The position numbers were made by a program, and so were the translations under genes. A model generated the notes under the pieces. It did no database searches. It had not been told where the DNA came from and saw nothing but the letters and a program-made list of their open reading frames with translations. From Henckelia pumila (taxonomy: Eukaryota; Streptophyta; Magnoliopsida; Lamiales; Gesneriaceae), in contig NC_133121.1 in NCBI RefSeq assembly GCF_033568475.1, positions 133,890,375 to 133,954,374 of the forward strand: a stretch of 64,000 bases of DNA, in the 5' to 3' direction. Of this stretch, positions 23,290 through 31,350 are shown piece after piece. Position 1 is the stretch's first letter. Each line of letters opens with the position of its first letter.

Positions 23290-24060
23290 ATTTTGGCCAC
23301 ATCTTGCAGCTCAGTTATCAAAAAGGAACGATTCAAAATGCGTTGGAAGGCTAAGAAAATGTTCTACAAATCATATTGAGAAGTCAAAGTCTGAATCGAA
23401 GCATAAAGAGCTGCTAAACTGCATTGAATTTTTTGGTGCAGAAATGGTATTTTGACAAGCTCTGGTATTTCGAGCATTACTTTTGCATATGAATTCCAAA
23501 TGGATTGATTCTTGTGGCGTTGGAAATCTAAGATCAAGGGCTACAATGTTTATGTTCATTACTTTGCCCAGATATCAACGGATCATGCCAAACTGCATCC
23601 AGTTTACCAACTTAGTTCTGTTTACTAAACTGCTACCTAAAATGAAGATTGGACAAGAGTAGTTTACCTACCCAAACTGAAGCTTTACAATATCAGTCTA
23701 TCTACTAAACCGAAGGTGCGCTCAACTGCTACCAAATTGAGGTTTTCTCAACTGCTACCAAATCGAAGTTTGTTCAACTGCTACAGTACCTCAATTTCAC
23801 ACAAAATTCAATTTAGCAAGATCAGTGTAGTGGAATTCATTTTAACGCTCCAGAAACAGTACAAAACATTTTAACAGCTCTATTTTTGTGTCTAACGACT
23901 ATATCACTCTTGGAGCCTATAAATACAAGATCTTGAATATCAAAGAAAAGCCTTTAAAAGAGAGATTGAAGGAAGAGGGCATCTAAACAGATTATCAGCT
24001 AGATTGAGAGAAAAGCCTAGGTGTGAAGAACACCTAATCCAAACCTCAAAAATAATAACA
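23290..24060 (+). mobile_element. SIRE/copia-like LTR, 3' part, truncated
   Basis: Continues the LTR interrupted at 20656. It contains the TATA box CCTATAAATACAA at about 23917-23929 and GGTGTGAAGAACAC near 24020. It lacks the last several hundred bases present in the copy at 2090-4002 and ends against an ERECTA exon fragment. Confidence 0.75.
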
Positions 24061-24095
24061 AGAACCACATATAACTTACAGTATAATAAAAAAAC

Positions 24096-24150
24096 ACAGT
24101 CGCCAATTTCATCCGGAATCTGACCAGTTAATTTATTCTCCTAAAGATCT
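24096..24150 (-). pseudogene. Single LRR exon fragment of an ERECTA-family receptor kinase
   Basis: On the minus strand, after a TTACAG acceptor at 24151, the sequence encodes DL, a TAG stop, then ENKLTGQIPDEIGDC, followed by TGTG at the exon end. ERECTA-family genes keep each LRR in its own small exon, and GQIPDEIGDC is a highly characteristic ERECTA LRR. Intron-like bases remain on both sides. It is a captured genomic (not cDNA) fragment, about 55 bp of exon, with an in-frame stop. Confidence 0.6.
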
Positions 24151-24258
24151 CTGTAATATCAGAGCATACAAGCAAAATAAAGAGTTAAATGACATGAAAA
24201 AGAAAAGAAAAAAGAACCGGTGGACACAGCCAGCACCGAGAAAAATAAAAAAGAAGAA

Positions 24259-24915
24259 ATGACGTTTAAAAGTGCCCTTAAAAATAAAGAAAGAAAGATG
24301 GTCAATCTGCGACCACAAAAACCAATTTTTGAAAAAACAAATTTTTCAAAAAAACTCAAGACTGAATTCTTTGAAACACTAAACTATTTGAGAACAGCCA
24401 AACCATCTGCAGAATCTTGGCTACAAACTTGTGACACACAGAACATATCAAGAGCAAGAACACTGCAAGGTGCTCCAACGCATGAAGTCGCAAGATTCTT
24501 TTCAAATGGATTATTAAGTGGATTGGAAGTCAGTCCCAACAATCAAGAAATAGAACTATTTCCATATGAGTTGAGAAATAGTATCATCCAATTCAAGAAA
24601 ATAGTCTTTAAGGACGATCCAGTATTAACATTGAGTATTCACTTAACCCTTCCAGATTGGGATGATAACAAATTCTATCAACCAATGGTATATATTCAAT
24701 GTCGAAAACAAAAAGACAAGTTCTTATTCGAAGAATCAAATGAAGAGAAACCAGTAATGGATATCTCAACACTTCCTGATATAAGAATAAAGACATTGAT
24801 TGATATGATCTCAAAGACAGGAAAGATTGATGAAAACTCAAAGGTTAAAATAAATTTTGCAACCAGTAAAATTTTATTAACCACTGGACACAAGGAGACA
24901 ATCCAAAATAAATAA
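24259..24915 (+). CDS. Pararetroviral ORF, position of the transactivator/inclusion protein
   Basis: Intact frame of 218 residues from the ATG at 24259; the frame is open upstream to about 24220 but only from GTG. Lys-rich N-terminus, then a compact domain with FETLNYLRTAKP, THEVARFFSNGLLSG and LPDWDDNKFYQPMVYIQCR. It lies upstream of the viral promoter, where the inclusion body/transactivator gene sits in caulimovirus-like genomes, but I recognise no diagnostic motif, so that role is inferred from position only. A decayed second copy at 19780-20296 follows the polymerase, which supports that order. Confidence 0.6.
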   Translation: MTFKSALKNKERKMVNLRPQKPIFEKTNFSKKLKTEFFETLNYLRTAKPSAESWLQTCDTQNISRARTLQGAPTHEVARFFSNGLLSGLEVSPNNQEIELFPYELRNSIIQFKKIVFKDDPVLTLSIHLTLPDWDDNKFYQPMVYIQCRKQKDKFLFEESNEEKPVMDISTLPDIRIKTLIDMISKTGKIDENSKVKINFATSKILLTTGHKETIQNK

Positions 24916-24921
24916 CAAGCC

Positions 24922-25158
24922 ATGTTAGTTCAATTCGAAGCTCCAATCTATGAAGCAAGAGTTGACATGACCCAAGAAACCCAACAAATGTTATGTCAAA
25001 GACTAAGAACAATGATTTCCACTCACAAATGTGGACATTGCCAACCCATTCAGACAGAAGAAGCAGACGTCAAAGAGGATAAACCAGCTGTCAAAGAAGA
25101 CAAACCAATAAAGAAATGGTCCGAATGCACCAGTGATTCAGAGAGTGACACAATGTAA
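24922..25158 (+). CDS. Small pararetroviral ORF, acidic C-terminus
   Basis: 78 codons from the ATG at 24922, six bases after the previous stop. It has a CGHC pair (KCGHCQP) and an imperfect VKEDKPAVKEDKP repeat, ending in an acidic Ser/Asp tail. Family not recognised. It could be the natural C-terminal part of the preceding ORF separated by a stop. Confidence 0.4.
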   Translation: MLVQFEAPIYEARVDMTQETQQMLCQRLRTMISTHKCGHCQPIQTEEADVKEDKPAVKEDKPIKKWSECTSDSESDTM

Positions 25159-25294
25159 AAACAAATGAAATCGTGGACCACACCACATGTTAAAGGCATC
25201 CACTCAGATGTAAAATGAGTTGTTTCCATTATGTAGTGTCGGGTGGTCCCCTTCTTTTCTTTTATTTTTAATTATGTATGCGTTTCTCCACGCC

Positions 25295-25303
25295 TATAAA
25301 AGG
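25295..25303 (+). promoter_or_regulatory. Pararetroviral pregenomic RNA promoter, TATA box
   Basis: TATAAAAGG in CCACGCCTATAAAAGGAGA, in the non-coding interval after the last ORF and 0.67 kb before the Met-tRNA primer site. This is the usual place of the pregenomic promoter in Caulimoviridae. Transcription would start near 25325-25335. Confidence 0.6.
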
Positions 25304-25677
25304 AGATGTTTTGTGCTGTGAAAGGAGAAGTGAAGATTGAGTATCTCTCTCTTCTTAAAGTTTCTTACAATCTGGTTCATACAAGACGTATGAAAACTGT
25401 CAGAAACTAAGAAACATAAAATCAGAAACAAAATAAGTCTTATGGCTAATAACTAAACAAGCAGGGCGTAAGGAGGATAAGGTTGAAAACCAATCATTGA
25501 ATATTCATGGTTAAGAGTAAACCTGGAGATCCATAGAGCAAGTACCAGTTGATCAAGTGATCGTTAAGGGAAAGCAAGGATTTGACCTCTGCTCAAAACC
25601 AAGATTCATTCAAACAAGGTAACCTTCCTAAACCTCCTGCAGCCCTTAATTCAAAGAAATAGTCAAAATACAAAATC

Positions 25678-25884
25678 ATGTCATCATCCTTTATAAGAAA
25701 TGGAAGATTAATAATAAAAAACTGGTTCGAAATAGAAGATGATCATGAATATGATACATTTCGTGAATATCGTTTAAATACTTCTGATTTAACCATATTT
25801 GAATCAATTTATCAACTAAAATTTGTATTAATAACCCATGAATGGAACCAAACTAATATGAAAATATTTATCTGTTATAAATGA
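25678..25884 (+). CDS. Small ORF in the pararetroviral leader
   Basis: 68 codons from a true ATG (25678), between the promoter and the primer-binding site. Encodes an acidic peptide ending FICYK. The next small ORF ends similarly (ITICYE), a faint hint of duplication. No known domain. It is followed by a 22-bp tandem repeat, ATGAATCAGATCYGTAAATC, at 25881-25925. Confidence 0.4.
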   Translation: MSSSFIRNGRLIIKNWFEIEDDHEYDTFREYRLNTSDLTIFESIYQLKFVLITHEWNQTNMKIFICYK

Positions 25885-25966
25885 ATCAGATCCGTAAATC
25901 CATGAATCAGATCTGTAAATCCATGAATAAGAAAATTCATAAGAATTTGAAGAAAATTCCGCAACC

Positions 25967-25978
25967 TGGTATCAGAGC
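25967..25978 (+). promoter_or_regulatory. Primer-binding site, initiator Met-tRNA, pararetrovirus
   Basis: TGGTATCAGAGC, exactly complementary to the 3' end of plant initiator Met-tRNA, the universal minus-strand primer of Caulimoviridae. It is followed by the structural ORFs in order. Confidence 0.9.
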
Positions 25979-25994
25979 TTAAAACTGATTATTA

Positions 25995-26216
25995 ATGCCT
26001 GGATTAACTTTAGATATTGAGATTAAAAATTTATTTAATAAAATAATCTTACTAAAAGATTTACGTCAAATAGATCAATTATGGAATAAAATAAAAGATC
26101 TCCAAAGCTTTTATTTCAAAAATCATAAAAAAGAACATTTTTCAAGCAACTGGAAAATGATAATTCAAATTTCTGAAAACGATGAAATTGAAGACATAAC
26201 AATATGTTATGAATAA
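25995..26216 (+). CDS. Small pararetroviral ORF 1 after the primer site
   Basis: 73 codons from the ATG at 25995. Hydrophobic/Lys-rich N-terminal half, acidic end (DEIEDITICYE). It overlaps the next ORF by 8 bp, the close packing typical of polycistronic pararetroviral RNA. Function unknown. Confidence 0.45.
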   Translation: MPGLTLDIEIKNLFNKIILLKDLRQIDQLWNKIKDLQSFYFKNHKKEHFSSNWKMIIQISENDEIEDITICYE

Positions 26217-26502
26217 GAACAAACTTTGTTATCGAAAGTCGATCAACAAAAACAAAATAATAAAAGTAACAATTTTTACTAAATGGAAAATGTATGAAAA
26301 TACAAAAATGAATATCTTTAATTTATATTCTCAAAATATAAATTTTGATATAGAAAATTGTGAGAACAATTTGAAACATCTTAAAAATTGTCAATCTTCA
26401 ATTGATAGTTTCGAAGATTTTCAGAATTTATTAGAACAGATAAATTCAACAAAAAGACTTTTAATAGCCTTAAGAAAATTAAGAAGTTTTATCATCTATT
26501 AA
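26209..26502 (+). CDS. Small pararetroviral ORF 2
   Basis: 97 codons from ATGAATAAG at 26209, overlapping the previous stop; its own TAA ends one base before the movement protein ATG. Lys/Asn-rich, with possible helical C-terminus. No family recognised. Confidence 0.45.
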   Translation: MNKNKLCYRKSINKNKIIKVTIFTKWKMYENTKMNIFNLYSQNINFDIENCENNLKHLKNCQSSIDSFEDFQNLLEQINSTKRLLIALRKLRSFIIY

Positions 26503-26503
26503 A

Positions 26504-27454
26504 ATGACAGAAGTAACAATTTCAAATCAAAACAACCTGGTCGATGAATCTGAAGAATCTGAAGAAAACCAAGAGTATAATTTGAATATTATATTCAATC
26601 AAAATAAGTTTGCTGAAATACAAAAAACAGGGTTTTCTAATTCAAAAACAAATCTAATAGACCAACCAGGAATACTAAGTAAGATTTAAAATTTTATTAA
26701 TCCCAGAAAAAATTTAATTTATTATTCGATTCGTACAAAAGAACGATCTTGTAAAATAAATAACGAATCAAGGTCTAATACTCTGAATTTATTAACAACT
26801 CAAGATATTAATACCATCATGGCAAAAGCCAGTGAAAAAGAATGATCTGAACTGAAATATGTTCATATCGGAGGAATTGAAATAATAATATCAGCTCACT
26901 ACCGAGAAGGAATAGATACACCAATTGAAATAACAGTTCGTGACAAAAGAATACGTAATTTCGAGGATTCTATCCTTGGAAAAATTGAAGAAAATTTATG
27001 TTACAAAAAGATGAAATTTTGTATTTATCCACAATACAATATATCTTTTTTTTATAAAAACATAAATGACGTTTTAACATTAGATTATTACTTTTATAGA
27101 AATAATCTTATGTTAACAGGAAACCATCCGATCAATATAAACTATGTTGTCGGTTTAGCAATAAGTAATAATTCTCAAACAGGAATAATTTCAACAAAAC
27201 CAACTATTTCTGTTGAAAGAATGTTTGAAAATATTACAAGAATTGAACACCTTCGAAAAGCATTTATTGAAGAAATAAATCCCTATAAAAGATGGAGTTC
27301 AGATGACCTCCAAACCACAAAACAGTCTGTACCGAGAAGATCATTATCATTTGCTAAAAATGATGAAGATATTCTTGATAAGATTGGAACCATGAATCAA
27401 AATATTCTTAAAATTAAACAAGCTATTGTTAATGAGTCAACCTCATCGCAATGA
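26504..27454 (+). pseudogene. Pararetroviral movement protein (30K superfamily), two in-frame stops
   Basis: One reading frame runs from the ATG at 26504 to the TGA at 27452-27454, broken only by a TAA at 26687-26689 and a TGA at 26843-26845. After the second stop comes the conserved 30K core (YVHIGGIEIIISAHYREGID, then ITVRDKRI), followed by the downstream part at 27011-27454 (KFCIYPQYNISF, VGLAISNNS). The product would enlarge plasmodesmata for cell-to-cell spread; this copy cannot. No frameshift is seen, so decay is slight. Confidence 0.85.
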
Positions 27455-27744
27455 CGTCCTTAATAAAATTAGAAAAAGATCTAGGAGATTTAGAAAATAA
27501 TATTAATAAGATCAATCTATCAATACAAGAATTAGAGAAAAATTTCAAAGAATATATTGATTTAGCAACGACTAGATTAATAATTGAACAAGAAAGATAT
27601 AGTAATGAAATATTAAACTATCTTAAGGAAGTTCTTCCAATAGATAAAGGAAAAAGAAAAATGGAAGAAGAACCACCATTCAAAATTGAATCATGGTATA
27701 GGAATCCCCTTAGTTATGACAAACATAAGTATGAAGATGTTTAG
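27451..27744 (+). CDS. Pararetroviral coiled-coil protein, virion-associated type
   Basis: 97 codons from the ATG at 27451, sharing ATGA with the movement protein stop. Residues 3-40 form a heptad-like coiled coil (LGDLENNINKINLSIQELEK) and the C-terminus is basic and Pro-rich. Position between movement and coat genes, size and coiled coil fit the virion-associated protein of caulimovirus-like genomes. Frame intact. It overlaps the coat ORF. Confidence 0.6.
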   Translation: MTSLIKLEKDLGDLENNINKINLSIQELEKNFKEYIDLATTRLIIEQERYSNEILNYLKEVLPIDKGKRKMEEEPPFKIESWYRNPLSYDKHKYEDV

Positions 27745-29122
27745 TGAAACCGACTCATCTGATTTTAAACAAATAGGAGTAAATACAGAAGAATTATATC
27801 ATTCACATAAGGACACAGAACAATACAGAGATATGGATATTTCAGAATCAGAATCTGAAGATGATTCTAGACCAGGACTAAATCTACGAACGAATGTAGA
27901 AGGTAGTGGTGGAAGAGATGATGAAGAATTTAAATATAACAGAGACCAATACTCTGGATCTTATAAAGATGTTAGAGATATTCTTAGAGAATCAAAAATA
28001 TCAGAATTTGTGAAACAAAATATCTTAGATTTAGGTTGTTCAACAGCCAAAGAAAGAAAATCAAAGATAGATCATTGGGCAAATGAACTATCAGTACAAA
28101 TTCAATTAACACCATTATTAGACAAAAGTGAGAATATTCAAGTTTTAACTCATGTGATGATAAAAATGACACTGGTAGGAGCAGTAAGAACTTGGGCTGA
28201 AAACCTAGTAATTACTAATCTACCACAAGGAATGACAGGACATCGATATTTCGAACTATTTGTTGATGCCTTGTACCAAGAATTTTTAGGAGTTTCTAAT
28301 AATGATGCTAATTTGGTAGCTAAGAATATAGAACAAAATAGAGCAATCTTTATATTAGATAATATTAAATTATGCAATTTATGTTACTTAGAAGAATTTA
28401 TTTGTGATTATGAAACAAACTATTATCAATTAATAGATGCTGATAAAAAGGAACATTATAAACTAAGTATCTTTAATAAGATACCTAATATACCTATACA
28501 CAGTAAAGATGAATTTTTAACTAGTCCTTATGCTAAAACTTTAGGAGGAGCTATTAAATTCATCAAAGACATAATAACAAAAAAATGTCATGAAGTAACA
28601 CTAAATAAAAGAATCTATAAATCCTACAAACAAAACAATAAACTTTATTGTGATAAAATAGAATTCACAGTAAAAGAATACGGTTGCAAAACAAACATGT
28701 CACACAAATATTTAAAACGACAGAAACAGAATAAATTTAATAAACCTTATAAAAATTTTAATAAGAAATTTATTTCCTACAAGAAAAAGAAATTTAAAAA
28801 GAATTTCTTCAGAAAACCTTATAAAAGAAAATTTTATACAAAGTTTGATAACAAAAAACCACCTTGCCCAAAGGGTAAAGGAAAGAATTTCACATGTTGG
28901 TTATGCAATGAAGAAGGACATTGTGCGAATGAATGTACAAAACAAAACGAAAAGAAAAATAAAATTAAACTTCTTGAAGAAATATATACTATTGGATTCT
29001 ATCACGTAGAAACAATTGAATTTTCATCCGATGATGAAAATATTTATTATCTTGATGAATCAAGTGAATCAGATTTTGAATCCGATTCCACATTTGATAA
29101 TTCAAGAAATAATAATGATTAA
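27716..29122 (+). CDS. Pararetroviral coat protein, intact frame
   Basis: 468 residues from the ATG at 27716; the frame is open to 27686 but without an ATG. Acidic N-terminus (ISESESEDDS), a central capsid domain, a very Lys-rich basic segment (about 28700-28860), a zinc knuckle CWLCNEEGHCANEC (C-x2-C-x4-H-x4-C, 28894-28935), and an acidic Ser/Asp C-terminus. This is the classic order of a Caulimoviridae coat protein. No stop or frameshift, unlike the movement and polymerase genes nearby. Whether it is expressed is unknown. Confidence 0.85.
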   Translation: MTNISMKMFSETDSSDFKQIGVNTEELYHSHKDTEQYRDMDISESESEDDSRPGLNLRTNVEGSGGRDDEEFKYNRDQYSGSYKDVRDILRESKISEFVKQNILDLGCSTAKERKSKIDHWANELSVQIQLTPLLDKSENIQVLTHVMIKMTLVGAVRTWAENLVITNLPQGMTGHRYFELFVDALYQEFLGVSNNDANLVAKNIEQNRAIFILDNIKLCNLCYLEEFICDYETNYYQLIDADKKEHYKLSIFNKIPNIPIHSKDEFLTSPYAKTLGGAIKFIKDIITKKCHEVTLNKRIYKSYKQNNKLYCDKIEFTVKEYGCKTNMSHKYLKRQKQNKFNKPYKNFNKKFISYKKKKFKKNFFRKPYKRKFYTKFDNKKPPCPKGKGKNFTCWLCNEEGHCANECTKQNEKKNKIKLLEEIYTIGFYHVETIEFSSDDENIYYLDESSESDFESDSTFDNSRNNND

Positions 29123-29159
29123 AATAACGACAAGGGCATTTTCGGAAAGACAAATATAG

Positions 29160-29965
29160 GGAGTAAATTGAAAGTTATGTTTGATTTAGGGAGTTATCTA
29201 CAAGTTGCCCTTATAAAAACTATACAAGATCAATTAAGAGAATAACAACTACAATGAGTAGCTCCAAATACTCCTAATTCCAACTATAGAGTAAATGTAT
29301 TAAATATTGAATCCGATATTAGTGAAGCCTTAGAACAATTTCAAGATCCTACCAAAGTTAATAAAATAACTTGGGATTTACCTATACAACAACAATTAAG
29401 AATAATTCATGCTCCAGATTTAGGAATAGTTAAACCATTAGCACAAAATCGTTTCAATTCCTCTTCTGTCTATGACTGGAACATAGAAGGAATGACAGAA
29501 TATAACATCCTTAGTCCTTTACAACAAATGACTATGACTGCTAATGCTTATAAAACCCAAAATGAGACTCATGATAAAACTACAGCAGAATTCCTCATAG
29601 CAGGATTCTCTCGTCAAAAAGGTTGTTGAGATTATTATCTCACAACCCAAAAACAAGAAGAAATTTTAAATTTCATAAAAACATATGAAGAAGGAATATC
29701 AATTTTGGATGAAAATGGTAATCTTCAACAAGATGCGGTAGCAACTTTAATCTCAACAATTTTCTTACATTTTATTGTTGATCCCACATATTTAAAAGAT
29801 AAAAATTATGAATTATTATCAAATCTAAAATATAAAAAACTAAGTGATTTTCAATGGTATAAAAATATTTTCTTAACTAGGATAATGCTTCAATTAATAA
29901 GTCTAATTCAACATGTGAACAACACATCAGCCGGTATATACATAACTGCACATGATAGTTGGTAA
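29160..29965 (+). pseudogene. Second capsid-like pararetroviral fragment, not the expected polymerase
   Basis: After the coat gene one expects the protease (DTG/DSG) and RT. Instead the sequence carries MFDLGSYLQVALI, then NSSSVYDWNIEGMTEYNI, an AEFLIAGFSRQ block with a TGA at 29627-29629, then DYYLTTQKQEEI and FLHFIVDPTYL in the same frame to 29963-29965. I associate such blocks with gag/capsid-like parts of plant endogenous caulimovirid polyproteins. Several stops also occur at 29160-29260. It is therefore a piece of another element or a rearranged module. Confidence 0.5.
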
Positions 29966-29974
29966 TCATATAAA

Positions 29975-29978
<4 letters not shown>

Positions 29979-30029
<51 letters not shown>

Positions 30030-30060
30030 TATATACATACATACATACATATATATACAT
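29979..30060. repeat. (TA)n microsatellite with CATA units
   Basis: An almost pure TA run to about 30026, then ATGCATATATACATACATACATACATATA. It marks the right end of the pararetroviral block. Confidence 0.95.
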
Positions 30061-31350
30061 ATTTTTCCAAAACAAAGAAAAGAAAATATGGCAACACTAT
30101 ATTGTATTAAAAACAGAAAATGATGATGAAAAAAAGGAAAAAAAAATATAGAAGTTGTTATTTAAAAATATACGTTAAATTGATGTTCAGTCTCTACATC
30201 AAAACTCAAATATATTATCAGTCCCTGTGAGAAAAAATAGTTGTTTACATTCCTGGGCACACATGATTTTTTTCGGGGCAAATTGCATTTTACCCCCTTG
30301 CGTTATCACTTAAGAACATATTACTCCCTTTGTAATATTTATTGTCTTATTAACCCTTGTATTTTTAAATTAGATTCATATTAGTCTTTACGGTAGTGCT
30401 TGTTTTTTCTGGCGCGTGAATTGTATGTATTCAAGGTTTTTTTTTTTTGTATATTTTATACTTTTCTTGCCCAAATTGCCCTTACCACATATTTTTAACT
30501 TTAATATACCAATTTTTACATCTTGGACCTATGAGCATTAAGTCTCTCGTAGGTTTATTTTTATGGAGTTCTTTAGCATGAGCAATGACGCCGCCTTGGA
30601 CCGTGTAGGCGATCACTCATTACCTAGATTTTTATAAATTTCGTGTCTTTAGGGGTCTTTGAAAAAATTGACCGCCACCTAGACAATAACAGATTGTATA
30701 ACAACTTCGATTTTTTTTTAAAAAAAAAACTCTTAATAAAAACTTTTTAAAAATTTGAACAAATTTATGCATATTTTGTTGAAATATATGCACATAAAAA
30801 ATTTATGCATGTTAATAAGCATTATTGAAAAAATATTAATGAAAATATAGAACAAATTTATGCATATTTTGACTAATGTTAGATATTATAAAATATTTCA
30901 TATATATTAGTATAATTAATTAAAATATTTGTATAAAAACTGCCTAAGCGGCCACTGTCTGCCTATCGCCTAGCACTTTTTAGAACCTTGAATATGAACA
31001 ACATAAGTATTAACAAATATATCAATTATCATATTACTTGTATAATAAGTGTTCTCAAAATGAATCAAAATATTAATTACAAGCATCAAATAAAAGAAGC
31101 TTGTAACATTTTCCAAAACACCAAGCATTAAAGTTAATGTTAATATTTCATGAAAACAAATGGCATGTGTCCATAACAATTCCAAAAACACGAAGCATCC
31201 TTCTAGATGTATCCCAAAATACAAAATGACGTCAAATAAAAAACTACAGCAAGCAACACCAAGCATCCTTCAAGTTGTAATCCAAACTGACGTCAAATCA
31301 GATATTCTAGCAAGCTATTTTCATAATTAAAAATAGTCAAATATGATAAC
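30061..31350. other. Intergenic DNA with small repeats
   Basis: No gene. At 30541-30975 a CCGCCTTGGACCGTGTAGGCG and a GCCTATCGCCTAGCACTTTT sequence face each other around an AT-rich core, resembling a degenerate inverted-repeat element. At 31090-31310 a block with CCAAGCATCCTTCAAGTTGT and AATCCAAACTGACGTCAAAT is repeated imperfectly. The left flank of the first LTR (ATAAC, 31346-31350) could be half a target duplication, but the right half is lost. Confidence 0.4.

Noticed and set aside
24220..24258. Extension of the viral ORF upstream to 24220
   Set aside because: The only initiator there is GTG; the first ATG in frame is 24259. The upstream part may be translated in the complete virus, but that cannot be shown here.
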